From the NCBI RefSeq assembly GCF_000158475.2, contig NZ_KI392031.1:526287-590286 (forward strand): a stretch of DNA of 64,000 nucleotides. The letters run 5' to 3'. A model generated the notes under the pieces. The model had not been told where the DNA came from. It did not search any database and saw only the letters and a program-made list of their open reading frames with translations. Shown here piece by piece: positions 55,501 to 62,135 of the stretch (position 1 is the first letter of the stretch; each line of letters starts with the position of its first letter). The translations under genes and the position numbers were made by a program. The DNA is from Oxalobacter paraformigenes. Lineage in GTDB: Bacteria; Pseudomonadota; Gammaproteobacteria; Burkholderiales; Burkholderiaceae_D.

Positions 55501-57150
55501 TTGCCCCCTGAAATACATGCCTTGCGGATCGCCCTGCTGCGCCGCTTCCAGAAGCAGGCGGGCTCCCGTTTTCGGATCGGCCGGGCCGCCTTCGCCGTTT
55601 CCCAGCATGAGGGCATAGGCGCTTTTCGCCGCGGCATGGTTCTGTGCGGCCGCTTTTTCCAGCCATTGCCGCGCTTTTTGCTTGTCTTCGGGAACACCCC
55701 TTCCGTCCCGGTAGGCCTGGCCGAGCAGGTATTGGGCTTCGGGCTGGCCGTTTTCCGCCGCGCGGGAAAGCCATTTTCGCGCTTTCGTCTCGTCTTTGGC
55801 GACGCCTTGTCCCGCATGGTACATCCGTGCCAGATTGAGCTGGGAGAGGGGATCGCCGTATTGTGCCGCTTTTTCAAACCAGATGAAGGCTTGCCCTTCG
55901 TCTTTGGCGACGCCTTTGCCGGCAAAATAGGCGCCGCCCATCATGTTTTGCGCCTGAATGTCGCCTTTTTCGGCGGCGCTTTTGAGGTAGGGAATGGCTT
56001 TTTCCGGATCGGCAACGCCACTTTCGTCATGAAAGAGCAAGGCGCCGAGCAGGAGTCCCGCCTCGGTATGGTCCTGTGCGGCGGCTTTTTCAAGCCAGAG
56101 GACGGCTTCTTTCCGGTTTTGGGCAACGCCGACGCCGGCGGTCAGCATTTTGCCGTAGAGGTTCTGGCTTTCCGCGTCGCCCGCTTCGGCGGCACGGCGG
56201 TACCAATAGGCCGCTTTTTTCATATCGACGCCGACGGCAAGGCCGGACTGATAGAGCGATCCCATCAGGCGCGTGGCTTCCAGATCGTTCCTTTCAGCCG
56301 CTTCTTCTACCCATTGGACGGCCTGTTTCGCTTCGTCGGGATTGTCTTTTTGCCGGGAATAACGCAGGAGATATGCCATTGCCAGCGACAGTTGCGCTTG
56401 CGGCCAGCCGCCTTTGGCCGAACGCACGAGCCATTTCCGCGCTTCGTCCGGGTTTTGGGGGAGGCCAGCGCCGTTTTTGTATTGTTTGTAAAGATGGTAT
56501 TGCGCCTGTGCGTTGCCTGCATGGGCCGCTTTTTCCAGCCATCCGGCCGCTTCCTTTTCGTTTTGCGGCAGGCCGACGCCGTAAAGCAGGGCCAGTCCCA
56601 TGCCGGTCTGCGCTCCGACATGGCCGTTTTCCGCGGCGATTCGGTACCAGTACATCGCTTCCCGTTCGCTTTTGGCCGTTCCCCGGCCTTTGGCGTAGCA
56701 GCCGGCGAGCCAGTACTGGGCGTCCGGCAGGTTTTGCCGGGCGCTTTGCAAAAACCAGTCGAAGGCTTTTTGGGGGTTGACGGTCGTGCCTTTCCCGGAC
56801 AGATACATCAGGCCGAGAAAATATTGCGCATACGGTTCGCCGGCTTTGGCCGCTTCCTCAAACCGGAGGCGGGCGGCGTGCCAGTCCGGTTTGCCGGCAA
56901 GGCCCGAGGCCCGGATTGCCCCCGTCAGGGTTTTCATCAGCGGATCATCTGTCACCTGTTCCGCTTTTTCCAGCGCTTTTTCCAGCTCCGTGTCCGCCGG
57001 GAAGGCGTTTTGCCGGTTTTCTGCGGCGGAAAAGGAGGCATACGGATCCAAAGCCGTCGCAACGGCATGGGCGGCCGGCCCGCTTGCGAGAAGCGCCGCC
57101 AGACACAGGGCAGGGAGCGCGCGGGAGAGAAAGGAAGGGAAAAAGGGCAT
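52567..57150 (-). CDS. giant exported Sel1-repeat protein (1527 residues)
   Basis: The start is the ATG at 57150, giving the signal peptide ALPALCLAALLASGPAAHA. The open frame continues to 57816 but without coding character. Roughly 36-38 Sel1 repeats of ~36 residues run from about residue 65 to the end. They are broken by one linker of ~45 residues near 1000 (TAAFRASDPAENAPPVTRDD) that divides the protein into two solenoids. Typical Sel1 proteins have 200-600 residues, so this is exceptionally long. No enzymatic domain is present. It should form a long periplasmic or outer-surface superhelix for protein binding. The high internal repetition makes expansion and contraction by recombination likely. 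Confidence 0.88.
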   Translation of the reverse strand: MPFFPSFLSRALPALCLAALLASGPAAHAVATALDPYASFSAAENRQNAFPADTELEKALEKAEQVTDDPLMKTLTGAIRASGLAGKPDWHAARLRFEEAAKAGEPYAQYFLGLMYLSGKGTTVNPQKAFDWFLQSARQNLPDAQYWLAGCYAKGRGTAKSEREAMYWYRIAAENGHVGAQTGMGLALLYGVGLPQNEKEAAGWLEKAAHAGNAQAQYHLYKQYKNGAGLPQNPDEARKWLVRSAKGGWPQAQLSLAMAYLLRYSRQKDNPDEAKQAVQWVEEAAERNDLEATRLMGSLYQSGLAVGVDMKKAAYWYRRAAEAGDAESQNLYGKMLTAGVGVAQNRKEAVLWLEKAAAQDHTEAGLLLGALLFHDESGVADPEKAIPYLKSAAEKGDIQAQNMMGGAYFAGKGVAKDEGQAFIWFEKAAQYGDPLSQLNLARMYHAGQGVAKDETKARKWLSRAAENGQPEAQYLLGQAYRDGRGVPEDKQKARQWLEKAAAQNHAAAKSAYALMLGNGEGGPADPKTGARLLLEAAQQGDPQGMYFRGQAILAHDSSPESAKTALRWISEAAQKGYANAQYWMGTENHTGKRIPKNLKAACEWYRRAAEQGYATAQYWYAHCLQEGTSDAQDVSKALVWFEKAAKNGNADAQYTLGILNHNGEGIPKNLEAARRWYRQAAEQGHVKAQYWLATCLLEGLGGPENPEEAFALYEKAARQGDTKAQYKLALLYTNASGTAKNDAMALQWLEKAAENGDPAAQYRLGVENHIGKRLPENPEAARQWYRKAADQSHAEAQYWLGVLTLNGEGGEKNPAEAFRWMEKSAKNGHAEAQYQLGLAFRDGDIIPENKPKARQWLEKAAAQNHANAQHAYGLMLLNGEGGPADPASGASWLVKAGKQGPAQARYQAAILALASLAAFDETETALTWLTEAAEQGNADARYLLGTLYLLGKNVPQNPEKGRQWLEKAAAQNQPDAIQALSESGWNRTAQTAAFRASDPAENAPPVTRDDNARGDIVEALQLLIAPDSEKNDGKAFALLENAAQTGDPTALHYLGYCYQEGRGTPQDPKKAFASFLQAAEAGYAEAQYMTGKALWNGHGVAKNEKQAAFWIEKASRNGNLDASFVLGYMTLLGNGVPKDTGKALDILVPVAEKGQPEAQNLLGVLYSKGMGVPQNAKMACLWFEKAARQDEPGGQFGLARCYDTGDGGEQDFAKAAHWYTRSAEAGFPKAQYALGILYREGLGLARDDAQAFYWYSQSAASGNVEAMREAGLALIDGRGTAKDESRGATLLHAAARQDDPAAQYHLALLYIYGIGLPQDRATGFGWLEKAANGDDEIAQYRLARAYDKGFYVEKDEKKAFYWTEKAAQHDFAEARYDLGMRYQMGLGVPKDHAKAFHWHLLAAKAGHRDAQSALAFLYEQGLGTQKDTKKAFYWYTEGARDGDPTALFLLGNCYLSGTGTPIDKKKGLALVREAAERGQPGAQYLLGRYHESGSDVPKDRAQAIHWYTLAAGNGNAKAQKRLNEMGR

Positions 57151-57793
57151 GGTGTTCTGGGCGGTGAGGCGTGTGCGCACGGTGTTGACGGTATTGAAAA
57201 TGATCTTAGCAGGTCGGGAAAGTGTCGTGAAGCGTTCGGTGGAATCAGTGGGGAAAGTGCGACAGGGAGCGACAACATGCGGGCGATCGGTTGTCCCGCC
57301 GTTTTTGGCGGGGTGGCGCCGGAACGGTTTGAAACCGGGGGAGAGGGAAAACCGGAAACGGGGAAAGCGGAAAAACGGGAAAGCGGGAAAGCGGTCAGCC
57401 GTGGATGGCGTTTTTCGCTCTGGATGGGAATGTCCGTCTGGCGGGCGACAGGTGTGCCCGAAGAGGGCTTTTCTGCCCGGTTTTTCCCGCCACGCGGGTT
57501 GGGGGGCGATCTGGCGCGGGTTGTGTGCCGTTCGGCGGGGTTTTCTTTTGAAAAAAACGGCATGGCATGGCGGGGGCAGGTACCCGGCTTTCCTGTCTGT
57601 CCGGTTCGGCGTCATGTCGGGAGAGAAAAAGTGGGGGGTAAAAAAGCGAACAGCGTCATGGCGGGGTGTCGTGCCCGGAGGCAGGCTGGCTTTCATTCCC
57701 GATTTGTCCCACCGGCTGGCGGGCGAAACCGGCGGGAGCCGGCAGGAGGCCCTGCCGGTTTTTGCAGCCGCTTTTTTGCCGGTGTCCTTTGGA
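57151..57793. other. gene-free interval before fibre array 2 end
   Basis: About 640 bp with no supported gene. The first ~60 bases upstream of the giant Sel1 gene contain the likely promoter. The rest is GC-rich without recognisable structure. Confidence 0.5.
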
Positions 57794-58597
57794 CTAGACC
57801 CGGTTGATGGCGGCATGAAAGGCCTTGATGCAGGGCAAGAGCGTCAGGGCAGGGGGCTGGACAGTATCGGAAGCGCCGAACAGTGCGTTGCTTCTGCTTA
57901 AATCCGTTGCGACAGAACAGTTCACAAACCATTCCGATCCGCTGGCGGAAGAGGAGGGATTCACGATGGAATTGCTCGCGTGCAGGGAATGAAACATGCC
58001 GCTCATCGCTATTTCCGCCAGATCATGTGTTGCGCTTGGCGAGTTTTTGGCGGCAAAGCCGGTAAAAGTGCCGGTGGCGTTAGGCAATCCGGCTTCCTTC
58101 ACCGTTCCCGGTGTCGCGCTGCCTTCGGCAAACCGCCCGATCATGTCCGGCAGATTGAAGGTGGTTTCCCCGTCGCCGGCTCCGAAGGCGGTTCCGATCG
58201 CGGAAAAGAGTTCCGGATACATGTCCCGCCCGACAGCCGCGCCGTCACATTTCAGATAGCCGGCAGGCGGTTCGGCCATCGCGAAATAGTGAACGCTTCC
58301 GACCGGTACGCCGCTTTCGGCCATTGCCTGTATGGCGGCTTCCAGTGTGCTTGCGTCCGTCTTGGCGTCCAGTTCGGACCGGTCGGCCTTGTTTCGGGCC
58401 AGAACGTCAAGGCGGCTCTCCAGTTCCGCCAGATCAATGCCCAGCGCCAGCCGTGCCGCTTCCTTGTCGGCACTGTCTTCCCCCAGCAGTTCATTCAGAT
58501 AGTCCCGCAGTTTGCCGAGGGCGTCTTTCATTTCCCCCGTGGTCGTTTTCGGCAGCTTGCTGCCGTCCAGCAGGTTTTTTTCAGGTAATTGGGTCAT
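57794..58597 (-). CDS. phage tail-collar fibre protein (module D, array 2)
   Basis: The protein has 267 residues from the ATG at 58597 (GGAGAACGAC upstream; ATG 58627 and others are in the leader). The N-terminus MTQLPEKNLLDGSKLPKTTT and the segment KLRDYLNELLGEDSADKEAA are almost identical to module F. The hinge is a short coiled coil. The collar domain has PPAGYLKCDGAAVGRDMYPE and GAGDGETTFNLPDMIGRF. The tip of ~95 residues differs from all others until the closing ALFGASDTVQPPALTLLPCI. It is the last gene of array 2. Confidence 0.88.
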   Translation of the reverse strand: MTQLPEKNLLDGSKLPKTTTGEMKDALGKLRDYLNELLGEDSADKEAARLALGIDLAELESRLDVLARNKADRSELDAKTDASTLEAAIQAMAESGVPVGSVHYFAMAEPPAGYLKCDGAAVGRDMYPELFSAIGTAFGAGDGETTFNLPDMIGRFAEGSATPGTVKEAGLPNATGTFTGFAAKNSPSATHDLAEIAMSGMFHSLHASNSIVNPSSSASGSEWFVNCSVATDLSRSNALFGASDTVQPPALTLLPCIKAFHAAINRV

Positions 58598-58609
58598 GTC
58601 GTTCTCCAT

Positions 58610-58638
58610 AAAAAAGACCCGCTTCACCGAAGCGGGTC
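58610..58638 (-). terminator. leader hairpin + T-run before module D
   Basis: GACCCGCTTC/GAAGCGGGTC forms a perfect 10-bp stem (plus 58616-58625 and 58629-58638). Six T follow on the minus strand, then ATGGAGAACGAC-ATG. Confidence 0.8.
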
Positions 58639-58726
58639 ATGACAAAATAAAAATCGCTCTTGAAAGCGGCGTTTCCAGCGGGATGCGCCGGGGTACGCGA
58701 TGGGCCGCTATTGCCCGTTCCGAAAG

Positions 58727-59068
58727 CTAGCGATGAAGGTGGATATGGATTTCCAGTCGCTGGAACGGTTCCGCTTGTATTTCCCTTTCCGGCCCGGCTT
58801 TGGTTTCCGGTTCCGCTGTGGCCGTAACAGGCGTTTCGCTGAAAGAGGAAGCGGGCGTTGCGGAAACCGCCGCCGCTTCCTGTCCGGTCATGGCCGGTTT
58901 TTCCGCAAGGGGCAGGGAAACGGCAGGCGCAGTGAACCGGCCATCGGCGTAAACATGGCCCGTCTGTACGTGGCCGGGGGCCTCGATCCACCGGAAATCA
59001 GGGTGAACGTCGAACGGGACAGCGGCCGTTTCGATGACGCGGCCGGTTTTATCAATGAGTGCGTGCAT
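58727..59068 (-). CDS. small tail-fibre partner protein
   Basis: The protein has 113 residues from the ATG at 59068, with AAAGGAG seven bases upstream. Residues 1-50 (MHALIDKTGRVIETAAVPFD, WIEAPGHVQTGHVYADGRF) match the style of short proteins that follow phage tail-fibre genes. The rest is a Pro/Ala/Thr/Glu-rich, probably disordered tail. It starts 11 bp after the stop of the glycine-rich fibre gene and ends 89 bp before the module D hairpin, so it belongs to array 2. Likely a fibre-assembly helper for module E. Confidence 0.7.
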   Translation of the reverse strand: MHALIDKTGRVIETAAVPFDVHPDFRWIEAPGHVQTGHVYADGRFTAPAVSLPLAEKPAMTGQEAAAVSATPASSFSETPVTATAEPETKAGPEREIQAEPFQRLEIHIHLHR

Positions 59069-59079
59069 GATGTTCTCCT

Positions 59080-60009
59080 TTACCATTCGATGTAACAGGC
59101 ACCGGGCAAACCGGCTACCGTGCCTCCGCCGCCGGCGCCGACTGTTACCGCTACGGCTTCTCCCGGTGTCACCGTGATATAAGCCGCGACACTTCCGCCC
59201 GAACCGCCGACAGAGGAGGCATCCTTTGCGCTTCCGCCTCGGCCTGCCCCAAAACTGTAAGTGTCTATCCACCCGCCGCAGGCAAAGGTCTTGGCGGGGA
59301 CGCTGCCGCCACCCGAAGCACGGCCCGCGTTGCCTGCCGTTGCAATGCAGGGGCCTGTAGCCGAGCCTGCCGCGCCGGCTCCTCCCGCGACCTCATCGTC
59401 ATACCCGCCGCCTCCGCCGGGAGCCGTTGCGTACGCGCCGAAACTGGTCACCCCTCCGGCGCCGCCTGTACCGTGATACCACCCGCCGCCTCCACCGCCG
59501 CCCACACACATCACAAATACCTGTGTCACCCCGGCAGGTACCGTAAAGATGCCGGATGAGGTGAAAAGCTGCATCCCGTGCCGGAGGGCGGATATCCGGT
59601 TATTGACATAATTTTTAATCCCTTCACTGGTCACAGGCCGCGTACTCCCGGCTGTGGGCGTGCTGTCGGCGATAATGCCGTAGCTCTCCAGCGTATCCGA
59701 CCTTTCCGGTTTGTTTGCCAGATGGTTGTAGTCGCCGGTGGTAGCGACAAGGGAAAGCTCGTTTTTGTTCGCTTTTTCCTCCAGCGCCGCGTCAACCGCC
59801 TGTTTGTCGGCTTTGGAAGCGATGCCGTCATTCAGGCGGCTGATGTCGATGCCGAGGGTTTGGCGGGCGGTTTCCTTGTCCGAACTTTCGTCGCCGAAGA
59901 GTTCGAAGAGGAATTGGCGGATATTGCCCATCGCGAGCCGGAATTCGCCGGTGGTGGTTTCGGGGTTTTTCGTGCCGTCGAGCAGTTCTTTTTCTGGCAG
60001 TTTTGTCAT
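59080..60009 (-). CDS. tail fibre with glycine-rich adhesin tip (module E, first of array 2)
   Basis: The protein has 309 residues from the ATG at 60009. The N-terminus MTKLPEKELLDGTKNPETTT, GEFRLAMGNIRQFLFELFGD places it with the other modules. A helical hinge and a TGDYNHLANKP...PVTSEGIKNYVNNRI segment follow, then a tip that replaces the collar with poly-glycine runs (GGGGGGGW, GGVTSFG, GGGGGYDDEV, GGSGGSVA) and ends GLPGACYIEW. Gly-rich tips of this kind occur in T4-like adhesins and many prophage fibres, where they form polyglycine-II sandwiches with variable loops. Swapping a collar tip for a Gly-rich one on the same base shows modular exchange. Confidence 0.86.
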   Translation of the reverse strand: MTKLPEKELLDGTKNPETTTGEFRLAMGNIRQFLFELFGDESSDKETARQTLGIDISRLNDGIASKADKQAVDAALEEKANKNELSLVATTGDYNHLANKPERSDTLESYGIIADSTPTAGSTRPVTSEGIKNYVNNRISALRHGMQLFTSSGIFTVPAGVTQVFVMCVGGGGGGGWYHGTGGAGGVTSFGAYATAPGGGGGYDDEVAGGAGAAGSATGPCIATAGNAGRASGGGSVPAKTFACGGWIDTYSFGAGRGGSAKDASSVGGSGGSVAAYITVTPGEAVAVTVGAGGGGTVAGLPGACYIEW

Positions 60010-60021
60010 GGTTTTCTCCAT

Positions 60022-60053
60022 AAAAAAAGACCCCGCTTCAAATGAAGGAGGTC
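60022..60053 (-). terminator. leader hairpin + T-run before module E
   Basis: An imperfect hairpin pairs GACC/GGTC at the base and CTTCA/TGAAG at the top (plus 60029-60053), followed on the minus strand by seven T, then ATGGAGAAAACC-ATG. No gene precedes it on this strand. Confidence 0.7.
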
Positions 60054-60547
60054 TGTGTTGATCTTGCTTGCGGTTTTCAGTTTTCCGGGCGCAATCTGGG
60101 CGCCACAGGGGAATGGTAGTATAAAAAAATTTTTCGGTCAGCTGCTGTCGCGTATCGGACTCTGGCGCAACCTGTTGGCGCGTTGCCGCTCAGGATATGC
60201 CTTAAGCCGGTTTTCCGGCAACAGGCTGGCGCTCTCCGGCATGCTTTTTTTGTGAGGTGATGGGCCAGCGCCTTGCCTGAAAAGACGGCTTTTTTTACCC
60301 TGTCCGGTAAAGGTTTCCGGGAAAACGGAATCCGCGGGCCGGAATAAGGGCGTCCCGGTTTTCCGGCCCGCTTCTCTTTATGGCGCCGACCGGTCGGGGA
60401 CGGTGGCAATGGCATGTTCTCATGTTTGTCCCTGTTTTCCACCGGCAAGTCGTTGGGACAATCCCCGAATCGCTCAGGGTTTTGCCCACTGGCCGGCTTG
60501 CCTGTTTGAAAAGCCGGCCGGCGTCCCCTGAGCGGTGCACGGTTTTT
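60054..60547. other. gene-free interval between fibre units 2 and 3
   Basis: The interval holds the array 2 promoter candidate and GC-rich sequence without a gene. The word GGGCGCCACAGG at about 60099 recurs near 61401 upstream of module F, so the two leaders share more than the 12-mer. Confidence 0.5.
60113..60143 (-). promoter_or_regulatory. promoter candidate of fibre array 2 with shared 12-mer
   Basis: CTGACC (plus 60136-60141) and the weak box TACCAT (60113-60118) are 17 bp apart. TTTCGGTCAGCT lies at 60132-60143. The -10 is poor, so activation by a factor bound at the 12-mer is possible. Confidence 0.4.
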
Positions 60548-61318
60548 TTATGCCTGGAAGGCTTTGACGCAGGGAAGCAATGTCAGGGCCGGGGGCTGGA
60601 CGGTATGGGAGTTGCCGTAGATGGGGGACGATCTGGAGGCATTCAGATTGAGCCAGTTTTTATACAGTATCCACCCTTCCGGATTGCCCACTTTCGGTGC
60701 ATCAGACCAGTTATCGTTCCAGTAAGCCGCTCCACGTATTTCGCCTGAAGTGGTCGCCAAATAGGCTGATGCGGTAATGTTCGGCAACCCCGCTTCCCTG
60801 ACCGTTCCGGGCGTGACACTCCCTTCGGCAAACCGCCCGATCAGGTTCGGCAGGTTGAAGGTGGTTTCTCCGTCGCCGCTCCCGTATGTGTCCTTGATCG
60901 TCGCGTAAAGGTCGGGATACGTTTCCCGCCCGACGGCCGAGCCATCACATTTCAGGTAACCGGCCGGCGCTTCGACTGCCGTAAACATGACGATGGTTCC
61001 AACCGGAATTCCCCCCGTCACGATTTTTTCTTCAAGTGCCTGCAAGCGGCTTTCCAGCACAGTTTTATCGACCTTGTCCTGAACGGCTGTTTCGATGGCG
61101 GTTATGGCGTCCTGACCCGCTTTCATGTCGATTTTTGCGTCCAGTTCCGCCAGATCAATGCCCAGCGCCAGCCGTGCCGCTTCCTTGTCGGCACTGTCTT
61201 CCCCCAGCAGTTCATTCAGATAGTCCCGCAGTTTGCCGAGGGCGTCTTTCATTTCCCCCGTGGTCGTTTTCGGCAGCTTGCTGCCGTCCAGCAGGTTTTT
61301 TTCAGGTAATTGGGTCAT
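60548..61318 (-). CDS. phage tail-collar fibre protein (module F, solitary)
   Basis: The protein has 256 residues from the ATG at 61318 (GGAGAACGAC upstream). Residues 1-~70 match module D almost exactly. A coiled-coil hinge (ITAIETAVQDKVDKTVLESR) precedes a collar domain (PAGYLKCDGSAVGRETYPDL, GSGDGETTFNLPNLIGRF), followed by a short unique tip with GAAYWNDNWSDAP and the shared end YGNSHTVQPPALTLLPCVKA. No partner gene follows it. It is a separate single-gene unit with its own promoter-like element. Confidence 0.88.
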   Translation of the reverse strand: MTQLPEKNLLDGSKLPKTTTGEMKDALGKLRDYLNELLGEDSADKEAARLALGIDLAELDAKIDMKAGQDAITAIETAVQDKVDKTVLESRLQALEEKIVTGGIPVGTIVMFTAVEAPAGYLKCDGSAVGRETYPDLYATIKDTYGSGDGETTFNLPNLIGRFAEGSVTPGTVREAGLPNITASAYLATTSGEIRGAAYWNDNWSDAPKVGNPEGWILYKNWLNLNASRSSPIYGNSHTVQPPALTLLPCVKAFQA

Positions 61319-61330
61319 GTCGTTCTCCAT

Positions 61331-61362
61331 AAAAAAAGACCCCGCTTCAAATGAAGGAGGTC
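61331..61362 (-). terminator. leader hairpin + T-run before module F
   Basis: The same imperfect hairpin as module E (plus 61338-61362), followed on the minus strand by seven T, then ATGGAGAACGAC-ATG. It stands directly in the leader with no upstream gene to terminate. Confidence 0.7.
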
Positions 61363-61414
61363 TTGTCGGTTGGTGTTTTCCGGTTTTCGGGCGCAACCCG
61401 GGCGCCACAGGGAG

Positions 61415-61445
61415 AATGTACATCATGAAAAAGTTTCGGTCAGCT
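61415..61445 (-). promoter_or_regulatory. promoter candidate of module F with shared 12-mer
   Basis: CTGACC (plus 61438-61443) and TACATT (61415-61420) are 17 bp apart, with TTTCGGTCAGCT at 61434-61445. Confidence 0.45.
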
Positions 61446-62135
61446 CCGGTTTGCGGCCGGGGTAGCGAAACGGCGGCATCGGTACAACAGTGCGGAAAAA
61501 GCGGCGGGCCATCCGGTTTCGGCCTCCGGCACATTTATTGATACGGGGACAAATCTTCAGGTAAATAGAGTTATCCTGACAGATTTCATGTGTTCTGCAA
61601 GAGGCCGGCAACCGAAGGGGTCAGGATGGGCCGCTGGCGGTTTCGGGAGAGATTGCCGGGGGCGGTGAAGAAGCGGTTTCCGGACAGGAAACAGGCGGGA
61701 CAGGAGAGGGCCGAAACGGCAGGATGAAAGGGCGGGATGGCGCCGGATGGGTTTTCGGGTGGCGTCGCCTGTTCCGTTTCCGGAGGCATCCGGCTGGTGA
61801 GGGAGTGCCTTCCGTATGTCCGGCCGGCAATAAAAAGAGGGACGCGTCCGGCTGGCGGCATCCCTGTGCCGGTCCCGCGCTGTCCGGCAGGGGGCAGGAT
61901 GAAAGCCGGAAAGGTTCCGCTTGCTGTTTGCCGTGCTGCCGGCGGGTAGGGAAGGCTGGAAACGCCATCGGTTTCCCGCAGAAGAGGCGAAGGAAGGCGG
62001 CCTTGCCGCAAGGTTCCGGCAGGATGCCGCGGTTTGCGAAGCCGGCTGAAGTTTGGGGGACGCCTGTTTCCGGAAATGCCGGCGTCGCTTGGGGGTTTGC
62101 AGTGGCCCGGCAATGGGGGAATGCCGGGGGCGCGT
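61446..62135. other. gene-free interval
   Basis: About 690 bp between module F and the MATE gene, both on the minus strand. I see no supported gene, and the frames are Arg/Gly/Pro-rich. Confidence 0.5.

Noticed and set aside
52432-57807. Very long plus-strand open frame (over 1700 codons) opposite the giant Sel1 gene
   Set aside because: It is the antisense shadow of a repeat gene with strong third-position GC. It is Phe/Gly/Arg-rich, repeats with the Sel1 period, and has no signal peptide, start signal or domain.
44639-61445. Diversity-generating retroelement acting on the fibre tips
   Set aside because: Varied C-termini invite the idea, but there is no reverse transcriptase gene, no template/variable repeat pair and no Avd-like gene in the window.
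44639-61445. A resident prophage
   Set aside because: No integrase, repressor, terminase, capsid, tube, sheath, baseplate or lysis gene is present, only fibres and their helpers.
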